Shown piece after piece: positions 1 to 8,678 of a DNA stretch of 64,000 bases. The stretch covers positions 1-64,000 of the forward strand of contig NZ_JAMBOT010000008.1 in NCBI RefSeq assembly GCF_023715725.1. The letters run 5' to 3'. The position numbers and the translations under genes are program-made. How positions within the stretch are numbered: position 1 is the first letter of the stretch; each line of letters begins with the position of its first letter. The notes beneath the pieces are model-generated. The model saw only the letters and a list, made by a program, of their open reading frames with translations. It made no database searches and had not been told where the DNA came from. This DNA is from Paenibacillus pasadenensis (GTDB lineage: Bacteria; Bacillota; Bacilli; Paenibacillales; Paenibacillaceae).

Positions 1-127
1 CAGGTTGCCTACGTGTTACTCACCCGTCCGCCGCTAACTTCACCCCGAAGGGATCCGTCCGCTCGACTTGCATGTATTAGGCACGCCGCCAGCGTTCGTC
101 CTGAGCCAGGATCAAACTCTCCATAAA
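1..127 (-). rRNA. 16S ribosomal RNA gene, 5' end only
   Basis: On the minus strand this is the conserved 5' start of bacterial 16S rRNA: the AGAGTTTGATCCTGGCTCAG block is followed by the GGACGAACGCTGGCGGCGTG segment and then by part of variable region V1. Position 120 matches E. coli base 8, which places the mature 5' end near 127. The gene runs off the left edge, so only about 8% of it is present. It is the first gene of an rrn operon transcribed to the left. Confidence 0.97.
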
Positions 128-302
128 AGAAGTTTTCGCATCCGAAGGATTAGAAAAGCTTCAAGGTGTTTGACTTGCTCATTTATAACGTTGACTTGCT
201 TCACTCGTTGTTCAGTTTTCAAAGAACAAATTCGCTTTAACGCTTACCGGACAGCTTGTCCGTTTCTCGCGTCCCAACCGCGTATCTCTCGGCCGGAATT
301 AG
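128..302 (-). other. rrn leader with boxA-like antitermination segment
   Basis: This is the transcribed spacer between the rrn promoter and 16S. Around 204-229 the minus strand reads TGTTCTTTGAAAACTGAACA, a segment commonly found in Firmicute rRNA leaders and spacers and containing the boxA-like core. No protein gene is supported here. Confidence 0.6.
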
Positions 303-332
303 AATATACCATACCCTTTTAGAGTTGTGCAA
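303..332 (-). promoter_or_regulatory. rrn promoter, sigma-A type
   Basis: On the minus strand a -35 TTGCAC (327-332) is separated by 18 bases from a -10 TATATT (303-308). A run rich in A and T lies just upstream (333-365), as expected for an UP element. This fits a strong rRNA promoter. Confidence 0.65.
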
Positions 333-490
333 CCCTTTTTCTAAAAAAAATGATTTATTTTTAGAAAAGCCCTAGCCTATATATCTTCAAATCCTATTTC
401 TTCATTATAAGCAGAAAATCAGCAGTCCGTTCAAGAACTCAAACCAGCGTTTGTTCAACCGTACTATGGACGAGCACTTCAAAAAAAGGC

Positions 491-546
491 TTGCATTCAA
501 CTTTAACTAACGTTAAATTTATTTTAACGTTAGTTAAAGTTGAATG
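491..546 (+). promoter_or_regulatory. promoter overlapped by a perfect 24-bp inverted repeat operator
   Basis: A -35 TTGCAT (491-496) and a -10 TAAATT (514-519) with a 17-base spacer lie inside a perfect inverted repeat: arms 494-517 and 523-546, loop of five bases. Each arm contains its own dyad: TTTAAC-TAAC-GTTAAA at 502-517 and TTTAAC-GTTA-GTTAAA at 523-538. Two adjacent dimer sites sitting on the promoter imply repression. The ArsR-type regulator at 1928-2488, apparently in the same transcript, is the likely ligand (inference). Confidence 0.75.
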
Positions 547-586
547 TTTTCATATAACCCGATCATTGAACGGAGGCCCCATCCCT

Positions 587-1867
587 ATGAGCATTCCCGC
601 AGCACAAGCTCAGACCACTCCCCCCTCTTCATCCCCTATGAGCGCCTTAAAACTTCAAAAGCCTTTTCTGATTTGGATGGTTTCCAAAATGGTGTCGCGC
701 TTTGGCGATTCCGTTGATTCCGTCGCTTATAGCTGGATGGTGTACCAGCTTACCGGCTCCAAACTGCTGATGGGAAGTCTTTTTGCCGTAAACTTTGTGC
801 CAGGGATTTTGCTCAGCCTGTTTGCAGGCGTCCTTGTTGACCGTCTCCCGAAAAAACCGCTACTTATAGTAAGCTACACCATGCGAGGCATTGTCGTCGC
901 ATTAACCGCTTTTTTATTTGCAAAAGGATGGCTTCAGCCCTGGCATCTCTTTCTATTTACGCTGCTGAACTCCACATTTGAGTGTTTTTCTATACCTGCC
1001 GAAACTTCCCTCGTCCCTCGCCTGCTTCCCAAACCGCTTCTGCTCAGCGGAAATTCCCTAAACGCATCCGCTTCCAGAATCTCTGAACTTGCTGGTCTTG
1101 CCTTGACCGGCCCGCTTATTGCATGGCTCGGAATTTCCGGCGTAATCTGGGTTGATTCAGGTACTTTTCTGCTCTCTGCCCTTATTCTTCTGTTTGTACG
1201 GATTCCTGCCATGGAGGTGGAGCAGGAAGGTAACTCCGCAGCAAAAACCAAGCCGCAATTTTGGCAGGAGTTCAAACAAGGTTTGCTGTTTGTCCGGTCT
1301 CACCGGCTAATCGTCTATACTTTGCTCACGGGAGCAGTGCTGAACGTAGGCCTCACGCCAAGCAACGTCATGCAGCCGGTATATGTAAAAGAAATTCTTC
1401 ATTCCGGACCGGCAGCGCAAAGCGTGCTCGGAATATCGCTTATCATTGGCATGATCCTCAGCGGGCTCGGATTGAGCTCTTGGGGCCATAAATTTCGCAA
1501 AAGCTCGCTTATCGTATTCGGTTGTGTGCTGCTTGCCACAGGGCAGGCCAGCTTATTTATTCCTTCCCTGGCCTCTTGGCAGCCGTTTGTGATAGCTGGA
1601 TGCGGCGCTTTTGCCAGCGGATTCGCCATTCCTTTTATTAATACGCCTTTGACTACGTACATGATGGAGGCTGCTCCGCAAGCGATGCTCGGCCGGGTGA
1701 GCTCCGTATCAACTATGGCCAGCTATTCGTTCATTCCGCTTGGTTCCCTTGGCGTCGGTGTGGCCGGCAGCATCGTATCCGTCGAATGGCTCTTTTTGGC
1801 TGCAGGAGTCATCATGGCGGTTCCGGCTTTCTTCCTTTTGACGCGTAAGGAATTCATGAAAATATAG
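587..1867 (+). CDS. MFS drug/metabolite exporter
   Basis: A 426-residue integral membrane protein with about 12 hydrophobic segments, typical of the major facilitator superfamily (MFS_3 type exporters). Near the start it reads WMVSKMVSRFGDSVDSVAYSWM, split here by the first helix, and after helix 2 comes a GVLVDRLPKKP loop that matches the family's conserved cytoplasmic loop. ATG 587 is chosen because GGAGG (572-576) sits 10 bases upstream; an in-frame TTG at 491 overlaps the promoter and is rejected. It is probably co-transcribed with the ArsR-type gene that starts 60 bases downstream and is controlled through the inverted-repeat operator at 491-546. The substrate is not readable from sequence; proton-driven export of a drug or toxic small molecule is the likely role. 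Confidence 0.85.
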   Translation: MSIPAAQAQTTPPSSSPMSALKLQKPFLIWMVSKMVSRFGDSVDSVAYSWMVYQLTGSKLLMGSLFAVNFVPGILLSLFAGVLVDRLPKKPLLIVSYTMRGIVVALTAFLFAKGWLQPWHLFLFTLLNSTFECFSIPAETSLVPRLLPKPLLLSGNSLNASASRISELAGLALTGPLIAWLGISGVIWVDSGTFLLSALILLFVRIPAMEVEQEGNSAAKTKPQFWQEFKQGLLFVRSHRLIVYTLLTGAVLNVGLTPSNVMQPVYVKEILHSGPAAQSVLGISLIIGMILSGLGLSSWGHKFRKSSLIVFGCVLLATGQASLFIPSLASWQPFVIAGCGAFASGFAIPFINTPLTTYMMEAAPQAMLGRVSSVSTMASYSFIPLGSLGVGVAGSIVSVEWLFLAAGVIMAVPAFFLLTRKEFMKI

Positions 1868-1927
1868 TATACTGAGTGACAAACATACTTCTCCAAGAGA
1901 CAGGAGCGAGCCGCTATCGAAAAGAAG

Positions 1928-2488
1928 ATGCTCAAGACGATTGAGGAAATTCGGATCTTCTCCGACCCGTACCGCATGAAAATTATGAATCAATACTACA
2001 AAGCTTCGCAGCCCGCTACGATTAAAGAAATCGCCGACCAGCTTGGAGAAGTTCCCGCGAAAGTTTATTATCATGCGCGCAAGCTGGAGAGCATCGGGCT
2101 TTTAGAGGTCGCGGAGACCAAGATCATCAATGGCATTACGGCCAGATATTATAAAGCTTTTGAGGGCACGGTTGAGATAAATCGCGAGGTTGTAGACGAT
2201 TCCATTAAACAGGTTTTTGCTTCCGAAGCCCAAAAATTAGTCGCCCGGATGTTTGATGAGAGTAAACAAAAGTACCTGAACAGCCAAGTCTCCGATTCAA
2301 CACGGCTCGGTAATGTAACCAACAGCAATCTTTTTTTGACGCCGGATAAGGTGGAGGAACTGAACGAGTATTTAACCCGGTTCATTAACGAGCACAGCAA
2401 AAAAACAGCAGCGGACCAGCTGCCGTACAGCCTCTTCTATTCTTTATCAAACGACGCCGCCGAATCCTCCGCGAAGCCGGGCGAATAA
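1928..2488 (+). CDS. ArsR-type winged-helix regulator
   Basis: A 186-residue DNA-binding protein. The N-terminal half (about residues 5-75) is a winged helix: IRIFSDPYRMKIM, then IKEIADQLGEVPAKVYYHA as the helix-turn-helix, then KLESIGLLE and the wing. This is the ArsR/HTH_20 pattern. The C-terminal half is mainly helical and charged and is probably an effector or dimer region. It follows the exporter by 60 bases on the same strand with no terminator seen, so it is probably an autorepressor of the exporter operon acting at 491-546 (inference). No cysteine metal site is visible. Confidence 0.8.
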   Translation: MLKTIEEIRIFSDPYRMKIMNQYYKASQPATIKEIADQLGEVPAKVYYHARKLESIGLLEVAETKIINGITARYYKAFEGTVEINREVVDDSIKQVFASEAQKLVARMFDESKQKYLNSQVSDSTRLGNVTNSNLFLTPDKVEELNEYLTRFINEHSKKTAADQLPYSLFYSLSNDAAESSAKPGE

Positions 2489-2580
2489 CAGCCGTCAATC
2501 TGCCGTTGGACAATCGCATAAACGGGCTCCGTGCAGCGGGAATAAACTGTATGAACCCGATTTGCGAAGGATGAGATAAT

Positions 2581-3591
2581 GTGAGGATAAATTTGGGCTG
2601 CGAGGCTGCTAAAAACTCCGGCCGCAAGGGCCTCGACAAACTGCCGATGCCGGGCGTCAATCTTGTGCATGATTTTGAAATTCCGCTGCCGTATAGCGAT
2701 AATTCCGTAGATTTTGTCATGATCTCCAACTGCCTGCAATATGCATCCGATCTGGAACGGTTGGTTCAAGAGCTGTACCGCGTCTGCCGGCACGGCGCCA
2801 TTATAAACATTACGGCGCCCTATGCCCATGCTTCCGCGCATTTGGCCAACCCCTATTTTCGGCAGCAGCTGAGCGAGCACACCCCGCGATATTGGACTCC
2901 CCACCCGGTTTGTTACGTCGATCCGGATGAATACCGTTTTGCCGCAGAAAAAAACTGGTCGCTCTCGCCGTACACGGCTAACCTTGCCGGTGCATCAAAC
3001 GTTGGCGAGGAAAAGAACCGGATGCCTCATCACCCGACTCCTCCCGGTTTGGCAGCGAATTCGGATGCCGCCGTACCGGACCTTCGTTTGATCCGGCTGG
3101 AATTTTTCTATTTCCCTCAATACGAAGGATTGTATGAACCGAATGAGCTGTCGCTGCTGCGGCAAAGCCAGATGAACATTGCCCATCATTTTATGATGCA
3201 TCTAATCGTCATTAAACACCGTATATCCGAGGATGAGATGCAATGGCTGGCAGCCCAGCCAATGGAAGAGCCCGCCTACGTGGCCGACTTGCGCTTCCCT
3301 GTTTTTAATAACGGCGACGAGCCGTTTCTATATCCCGGACCGACAGGACTGCTGCTTGACGATAATGCGGGAAAAACGAAGCCGCCAGCCGCCTCGGCCG
3401 CCAGCCCGGCGACACCAGAAGACATTTGGCCCGAGACAGAGGAAGAGAGCTCCGTGAATCGTTCAAACAGAAAGAAAAGATCAGCCTCCGCCCCCAGTAA
3501 AACACGTTCAAAAGCAGTTGGCGCCAAAACGACAAAACAAGGCACGGGGACAAAACGCTCCAAGCCGGCTAAACGCCAAGGCCGCTCTTAA
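2581..3591 (+). CDS. SAM-dependent methyltransferase-like protein with basic tail
   Basis: A 336-residue protein starting at GTG 2581 with AAGGA about 10 bases upstream. The first 80 residues resemble a class I methyltransferase: MRINLGCE stands for motif I, LPYSDNSVDFVMISNCLQY for the acidic loop and motif IV, and ERLVQELYRVCRHGAII follows. The usual GCG of motif I is GCE and the glycine-rich loop is shortened, so activity is uncertain. The last 45 residues are low complexity and rich in Lys, Arg, Ser and Thr, suggesting nucleic-acid or polyanion binding. Neighbours do not indicate a substrate. Confidence 0.6.
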   Translation: MRINLGCEAAKNSGRKGLDKLPMPGVNLVHDFEIPLPYSDNSVDFVMISNCLQYASDLERLVQELYRVCRHGAIINITAPYAHASAHLANPYFRQQLSEHTPRYWTPHPVCYVDPDEYRFAAEKNWSLSPYTANLAGASNVGEEKNRMPHHPTPPGLAANSDAAVPDLRLIRLEFFYFPQYEGLYEPNELSLLRQSQMNIAHHFMMHLIVIKHRISEDEMQWLAAQPMEEPAYVADLRFPVFNNGDEPFLYPGPTGLLLDDNAGKTKPPAASAASPATPEDIWPETEEESSVNRSNRKKRSASAPSKTRSKAVGAKTTKQGTGTKRSKPAKRQGRS

Positions 3592-3701
3592 GCTTAGAAT
3601 GTAAAGCTTGAACTCTCCTGCCTGGGGGCCGCTCTCCTGAAAAGTCACCAACGAGCCCGCGACGAATCATTCGGAGAAGCATGCTAATGGCCCCGACCGA
3701 G

Positions 3702-4925
3702 TCAGGGCCCTATAGCTATTTTCAGCATGGGTCGAAACGAAGACTGCCTTGAAGCGGGTGTCTGCAGCCGAACCGAATGCGGGCAAACGAGCCAGTAGCC
3801 CTGCGGGACAATTGAATAGCTGACTCCCGGTTCTAACAGCGCGCCTGCCTCCAACTCAAACCTAGCGTAACTGCCCGTTGTGCTGCCAGTGACGTATACA
3901 GCGGTGAGAAGGCTGCCCCCATCCATACTCCGCAGCTTCAGTCTGCGCCCCGCCAACAGCTCCGCTGCCGGATCTCGGGAGAACCGAGCCTCCAGCTGGC
4001 CTGAGCCGGACATGCGAATGGAGCGAAGGGACAATGTCTGCGGCTCTGCGCCAACAATGGAATCCTGACCGATTCTGGCCCAATCGGCGTACACCGTATA
4101 CCGCTGCCCAGAAGTAAAAGCATACCCTTCCGGCAAGCGGAAACGAGGCGCCTGCCTGTCTCCGATCAGTTGAGTGCCCGAAACATAAGCTGCTTCTAGC
4201 GGCTGGCCTTTGTCCGGCACGATAAACAAAGTTAATCCTTCAAGCGGAGGGACGATTTGATAGTAGCGGCCATCGCGCACATTGTCCTGACTCAGCTCAA
4301 TCGCATCGCCGGATACAGTGCCCACGCCTGTAACTCTGGCATAATCTGCGACGCCATCCCTTACAGAACTGAACAGCTCCACCGTATCAAACGCTGTCTG
4401 TACCGCCTGCCGAAAATAAATCCGGTCAACTCCCGCCCGAAAGCCAAGCCTATCTCCTCCCCGAAAGGAACAGGAATAGCGGCTGCCAGGCTTCTGAAGC
4501 GTAGTAGGAAGAATATAACTGGCTCTGGAACCGATTTTCAGCGATGGACTGCCGGTAACCATTAACCCGCCGCTAAATTTAAAATAACTTCCCGCCGCCT
4601 CCGGCTCCAGCTCATCTGCCGCAAGCGGCTTGCTGAACACAACCTGAACCGATACCGGGCTGAGCGCTTCAGCATGGACAAGCTCCTTTGGCACATATTT
4701 GATGGGAAGCTTTGAGGGCAGCTTCAGGAATGCTTTTGCGCCACTCGCCGGATTGCTGCTTTTTTGATCATGTTCCTGCTTGCCGGTGTCACTCTCGTTA
4801 TGACTCATTAACCGCAAACGCCTGCCGAAAAAACCCGCCGCTTCCTGCTCCGGACGACGCTCCAAACTAATTCGATAATGCCAGCCGGCATAAGGCGGAC
4901 AGCCGGGGTCCAAAAAATCAAGCAC
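3702..4925 (-). CDS. hypothetical protein with Ig-like/adhesin-like beta modules
   Basis: A 407-residue protein read from GTG 4925 with AGGTG seven bases upstream. From about residue 85 it has repeating beta-rich units, for example LSPVSVQVVFSKPLAADELE, resembling SbsA-type bacterial Ig-like modules of surface proteins. No signal peptide, membrane helix or anchor is visible, which is odd for a surface module, so it may be intracellular or exported with an unseen partner. It stands alone, divergent from the HxlR regulator. I do not recognise a specific family. Confidence 0.5.
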   Translation of the reverse strand: MLDFLDPGCPPYAGWHYRISLERRPEQEAAGFFGRRLRLMSHNESDTGKQEHDQKSSNPASGAKAFLKLPSKLPIKYVPKELVHAEALSPVSVQVVFSKPLAADELEPEAAGSYFKFSGGLMVTGSPSLKIGSRASYILPTTLQKPGSRYSCSFRGGDRLGFRAGVDRIYFRQAVQTAFDTVELFSSVRDGVADYARVTGVGTVSGDAIELSQDNVRDGRYYQIVPPLEGLTLFIVPDKGQPLEAAYVSGTQLIGDRQAPRFRLPEGYAFTSGQRYTVYADWARIGQDSIVGAEPQTLSLRSIRMSGSGQLEARFSRDPAAELLAGRRLKLRSMDGGSLLTAVYVTGSTTGSYARFELEAGALLEPGVSYSIVPQGYWLVCPHSVRLQTPASRQSSFRPMLKIAIGP

Positions 4926-5033
4926 TGTACAGCACCTTCATCTCTGCTGGAAATAGTCGCTAGCCTAGCTTATGCGGAATGCTTATACGAAGTGAGCCGC
5001 TCATTCCTGCCGTCAATGTGTTTCCGGCGATGA

Positions 5034-5047
5034 AAACGTTAACGTTT
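5034..5047. promoter_or_regulatory. 14-bp perfect palindrome, possible operator
   Basis: AAACGTTAACGTTT is self-complementary and lies in the 236-base region between the divergent genes at 4925 (minus) and 5162 (plus). Its position fits a binding site for the adjacent HxlR regulator or another factor. Nothing else is recognisable in the intergenic stretch. Confidence 0.35.
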
Positions 5048-5161
5048 AACAGCGGGGCTCGCGGCGCATGATGCAGTCTCCTAATCCCTGTTCAATGCCG
5101 CTCTTGGATGCTATGATGGAACTGAAATTTTCTAGTGCCTATGGATTGATTGGAGGCGAGA

Positions 5162-5530
5162 ATGATGGAATCCAAAAAATATAATATTCCAGTTGAAGCT
5201 ACGCTGGAGGTTATCGGAGGCAAATGGAAAACGGTCCTTTTATGTCACTTGACCAAGGGCCGGAAGCGCAGCTGTGATTTTTTGCAGCTCATGCCAAATA
5301 TAACGCAGAAAATGCTCACGCAGCAGCTTCGCGAGCTGGAGCGCGACGGAATCGTGAGACGGATAATTTACAATCAAATGCCGCCTAAGGTGGAGTATGA
5401 GCTGACGGAGTATGGCTGGAGCCTCGACAGCATTCTGACCGCGCTTTGCAAGTGGGGCGATCAGCATTTGAGCCGCCTGTACGGCGATAAATTCGAAGTG
5501 CTGGATGAGAATGTACTGACCAAGCAATAA
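5162..5530 (+). CDS. HxlR-family winged-helix regulator
   Basis: A 122-residue protein with the complete HxlR signature: VEATLEVIGGKWKTVLL, then NITQKMLTQQLRELERDGIV as the recognition helix region, then PPKVEYELTEYGWSL, ending in a short helix with WG. GGAGG at 5152-5156 supports ATG 5162 (or 5165). Redox-sensing members (HypR, YodB) carry a Cys just before the PVEATL motif; here that position is Ile (NIPVEATL), so this copy probably does not use that switch. Target genes are unknown. Confidence 0.88.
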   Translation: MMESKKYNIPVEATLEVIGGKWKTVLLCHLTKGRKRSCDFLQLMPNITQKMLTQQLRELERDGIVRRIIYNQMPPKVEYELTEYGWSLDSILTALCKWGDQHLSRLYGDKFEVLDENVLTKQ

Positions 5531-5541
5531 CGCGATGAACA

Positions 5542-5592
5542 AAAGGCCGGAGACTCTTAGCGCTAGCGCAGGAGCTCTCCGGCCTTTCTTTT
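5542..5592. terminator. bidirectional intrinsic terminator
   Basis: Stem AAAGGCCGGAGA (5542-5553) pairs with TCTCCGGCCTTT (5576-5587), followed by CTTTTG. The A run on the left makes it usable by the convergent minus-strand ypsA transcript as well. It lies between hxlR-like (ends 5530) and ypsA (ends 5597). Confidence 0.85.
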
Positions 5593-5596
5593 GTAC

Positions 5597-6160
5597 CTAT
5601 TCCGCCATCCTTGCATCATCCGCAATGCTCTGAATGCTTTCCGCCGTAATCGTCAGCAGCTGGTAATCGTCGCCGTCCTGCTGGCGGCGCAGCGCGCGCT
5701 CCTTGAAGTAACGCGGGCTTCCCTCGCCCATCTCCTCATCGTAAAACAGCAGCATCGCATCGCTTTTGCGGACGAGCAGGCTGTCCCGGGCAGTCAGCTG
5801 CCAGACGCCCTCATAGGGCTGCTTGCTCACACTGGCATGATGGTCCACACGTCGCAGCAGCTCCTCGTAATAAAGCTTGCGGTCATCCTTCCATTTCTCA
5901 TCCACATTGGCGTAGGCGGTCATAATTGACACCTTGAGCTGCGGATAGTCCCGCTTCAGCTCCAGCGCCGCCTCCACCGCCCACAGATCAAAACCGATTC
6001 CGCCCGGCGACAGCAGCCATTCCAGGCCTTCGTCCAGCAGCGGTACAAGCCGGCTCGTCACCGCCGCTTTAATGAACGGAATCGCTTCATGCTTTTGTGA
6101 AAAAATATTCAGCTCATGCGCCCGGTATCCCGTCGCGAGCAAATTTACAATACCGGCCAT
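5597..6160 (-). CDS. ypsA: YpsA-like SLOG-family protein (DUF1273)
   Basis: A 187-residue protein matching YpsA of Bacillus: an ATGYRAHELNIF opening, then FLDEGLEW-like LLDEGLEWLLSPGGIG, DLWAVEAALELKRDYP, and a C-terminal LLFYDEEMGEGSPRY. SLOG proteins adopt a Rossmann-like nucleotide-binding fold; YpsA is linked to cell division in B. subtilis and Staphylococcus (established). ATG 6160 is used because GGGAG lies seven bases upstream; reading further upstream would overlap rmuC in another frame. It follows rmuC by 13 bases and is probably co-transcribed with it. Confidence 0.88.
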   Translation of the reverse strand: MAGIVNLLATGYRAHELNIFSQKHEAIPFIKAAVTSRLVPLLDEGLEWLLSPGGIGFDLWAVEAALELKRDYPQLKVSIMTAYANVDEKWKDDRKLYYEELLRRVDHHASVSKQPYEGVWQLTARDSLLVRKSDAMLLFYDEEMGEGSPRYFKERALRRQQDGDDYQLLTITAESIQSIADDARMAE

Positions 6161-6173
6161 GCCGCCGCTCCCT

Positions 6174-7502
6174 TCAATCCCCGGACGCTTCCAGAAGCAA
6201 ATCCGGCGCTTCGCCAGCAGGCAGCTCCTGCACGTTGCGGAGCTTGCGCTCGATGGCGCGGGAGCGAACGGAAGCCGCATCGATGGAGTTGCTGGCCTCC
6301 TGAAGCTTTTTCTGCGTTTTGTCCAGCAGATCGCCGAACTTGCCAAACTCCGTTTTCACTGCGCCAAGCACCTGCCAAACCTCACTCGATCTTTGCTGGA
6401 TCGCCAGCGTTTGAAAGCCCATCTGCAAGCTGTTCAGCAGAGCTGTCAGCGTTGTCGGACCGGCAATAACGATCCTGTATTCGCGCTGAACATGCTCCCA
6501 TAACCCTGGACGGCGCAGCACCTCCGCAAACAATCCCTCCACCGGCAGAAACATAATGCCAAAGTCGGTCGTGTTGGGCGGATCGATGTACTTGCTTTGG
6601 ATGCTCTTGGCCTCCTGCTTAATTCGGGCATCGAGCAGCCTGGAGCATTCCGCCGCTGCGACGTTATCGTCTGCGTCAAGCGCATCCAGAAGCCGCTGGT
6701 AGTCCTCAATCGGAAACTTCGAATCGATAGGCAGATACAGCCACTGCTTGGGGCTATGCTTGTCCGGGATGCGCACCGCGAACTCCACCCGTTCGCTGCT
6801 GCCGCGCCGCGTGGCGGCGTTGCGCTCGTACTGCTCCACCGTCAATGTCTGCTCCAGCAAATTGCCGAGCTGAATTTCGCCGAGTGTGCCGCGCGTTTTG
6901 ACGTTTGTCAGCACCTTGCGCAGATCGCCGACGCCGCTGGCCAGATTTTTCATCTCGCCAAGCCCCTGATGCACAAGCTCCAGCCGGTCGCTCACCAGCT
7001 TGAACGATTCGCCAAGACGCTGCTCCAGCGTCGCATGCAGCTTTTCGTCTACAGTCGCTCTCATCTGCTCCAGCTTACGGCTGTTGTCCTCCTGGAGCTG
7101 GCGAAGCTTCTCCTCAACGGTACCGCGCATCAGCTCCAGCTTGCCTTCGTTCACACGAGTCAGCTCGCCAAGCCGCTCGGAAAAATGGTCCAGTAAATGT
7201 TTCTGCTGCTGCGCCATGTCGTTCATGTTGCCCATGAGCATCCGGTTTGTTGCGTTAAGCGCCGCCGCAAGCTCCTCCCGGCTCTGCCGGGCCGAAGCGC
7301 TCGATTCCTGACGAGACTGAGCGGCATGCTCCGCGCTGTCTCTGCGCAGCTCATCCCGCAGACGGTCAAGCTCTGACCGAAGCTCGCGCGCGATTGCCTC
7401 ATGCGAGCCTCGGCCGCTCCCGCTCCTTTTCAGAAACAGCGCCGCAATTGCGGCCAGGATGACAAGCTGTAACCCAAGTACGGCATAGATCATGACCTGC
7501 AT
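6174..7502 (-). CDS. rmuC: DNA recombination protein RmuC
   Basis: A 442-residue protein with an N-terminal membrane helix (about 4-24), a long coiled coil (about 30-180) and a C-terminal RmuC domain with GTLGEIQLGNLLEQTL, LPIDSKFPIEDYQRLL and NTTDFGIMFLPVEGLFAEVL. RmuC limits certain genome rearrangements and contains a predicted restriction-like nuclease core (established for the family). The length is normal. It heads a two-gene unit with ypsA and is separated from the amidase gene by 48 bases. Confidence 0.93.
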   Translation of the reverse strand: MQVMIYAVLGLQLVILAAIAALFLKRSGSGRGSHEAIARELRSELDRLRDELRRDSAEHAAQSRQESSASARQSREELAAALNATNRMLMGNMNDMAQQQKHLLDHFSERLGELTRVNEGKLELMRGTVEEKLRQLQEDNSRKLEQMRATVDEKLHATLEQRLGESFKLVSDRLELVHQGLGEMKNLASGVGDLRKVLTNVKTRGTLGEIQLGNLLEQTLTVEQYERNAATRRGSSERVEFAVRIPDKHSPKQWLYLPIDSKFPIEDYQRLLDALDADDNVAAAECSRLLDARIKQEAKSIQSKYIDPPNTTDFGIMFLPVEGLFAEVLRRPGLWEHVQREYRIVIAGPTTLTALLNSLQMGFQTLAIQQRSSEVWQVLGAVKTEFGKFGDLLDKTQKKLQEASNSIDAASVRSRAIERKLRNVQELPAGEAPDLLLEASGD

Positions 7503-7550
7503 CCTTCTTTCCTAAATTCATCGCTGTATCGGCGCGGCTCTGTGGTCAAA

Positions 7551-8663
7551 TCAGCTTGATTTGCGCCCAAAATAATTTTGCAGCCCGTCGGCAATCGCCT
7601 TGGCAGCTGAACGCTGATAAGCGGAGGCGCGAACCTCCAGCTCGTCCTTCTCGTTGCTCAGGAAGCCGAGCTCAACCAGCACTGCCGGGAGAGAATTCTC
7701 CCTTAACACGTGATAATCGCCAAAGGCAATTCCGTTGCTGCGCAGGCTTAGCCCCCGCAGCTCCGACTCAATTTCCTGGGCGAGCGGAGCGTCCTTGCTT
7801 TTGGAATAATAAAACACGAGCGACCCGCTTGCCTTGTTCGGCGCAGAATTGTAATGCACGCTGACAAAAGCATCCGCCGAGCCCGCCAGTCTGACACGAT
7901 CGGACAACGCCGGTTTCTCGTCATCCTTGTCTCTGGTCAGCACCACTTTGGCCCCCCTGCCGCGCAGCTCTTCGGCCAACAGCTTCGAGGTGCTAAGCGT
8001 CAAATCTTTCTCTTCCGTATCATGCGCCTTGCCGATCATGCCGGGGTCGCTGCCCCCATGCCCTGGATCGATGGCAATCAGGCGCCCCTGCAGGCTCCCG
8101 CGCGAGGATCGGGCGGAAGGGCCGGAACCGCCTCCGCTACTGACGGAAACTTCCCCGCCTATGTATTTGCTGCTCATCCAACCGGTCTGTCCGCCTTCCG
8201 TCGTGACGCGGCTCCAATCCCCTTTTTTCTGGGAGCGTTTGACCCGATCGCCCGTAGTGACGCTGCCAATAACGGAGTAGCTAACGCCGGGACCGCTGCG
8301 CAATCTCACGCCGCTCCCGCTCACCTCGTTCCATGTATCCGTTGTCGAGGACTTTACGTCGGTATTGACGGTTTTGCCGCCGGAAGCAGCAGACGCAGCA
8401 ACAAGAAAATGAGCGGCTGCCCAGCCTTTAAGGCCGCCGCCGCTGATTTTGGCCCAGCCGTACTTTTCCTCCGATACCTGAACCGCCGTCCCTTGGCTCA
8501 AATATCCCTTAATGGCGGATTCGCCGTCCGCATCTGCGCGAACCGGGAGAGACTTGGTTCCAACCTTGTAGCTTCCTCCTGCCGCAACGGCCTCCTGGCC
8601 CGTATGCCAAATTGGAAGCATCAGCAGCGCTGCCAACAGCAGCAGCAATAGTTTTCGAAACAT
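7551..8663 (-). CDS. N-acetylmuramoyl-L-alanine amidase with two SH3b domains
   Basis: A 370-residue secreted wall hydrolase. Signal peptide 1-28 ends AVAA. Two bacterial SH3 domains follow (about 32-88 and 115-168; the second has VRLRSGPGVSYSVIG). The Amidase_3 domain covers about 194-366: zinc ligands H202 in DPGHGG, E217/E218 in AHDTEEKD and H270 in SVHYNSA; catalytic E331 in VLVELGFLSN. It cleaves the bond between muramic acid and L-Ala in peptidoglycan. AGGAGG precedes ATG 8663. The HesB-like gene is 15 bases upstream, so the two are co-transcribed. Confidence 0.93.
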   Translation of the reverse strand: MFRKLLLLLLAALLMLPIWHTGQEAVAAGGSYKVGTKSLPVRADADGESAIKGYLSQGTAVQVSEEKYGWAKISGGGLKGWAAAHFLVAASAASGGKTVNTDVKSSTTDTWNEVSGSGVRLRSGPGVSYSVIGSVTTGDRVKRSQKKGDWSRVTTEGGQTGWMSSKYIGGEVSVSSGGGSGPSARSSRGSLQGRLIAIDPGHGGSDPGMIGKAHDTEEKDLTLSTSKLLAEELRGRGAKVVLTRDKDDEKPALSDRVRLAGSADAFVSVHYNSAPNKASGSLVFYYSKSKDAPLAQEIESELRGLSLRSNGIAFGDYHVLRENSLPAVLVELGFLSNEKDELEVRASAYQRSAAKAIADGLQNYFGRKSS

Positions 8664-8678
8664 TTCTTCCTCCTTCGC

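Noticed and set aside
68..322. Protein frame in the 16S and leader region
   Set aside because: It overlaps rRNA and its promoter on the other strand and has no ribosome binding site.
491..586. Longer N-terminus for the MFS exporter from TTG 491
   Set aside because: The codons overlap the -35, -10 and operator; GGAGG before ATG 587 fits far better.
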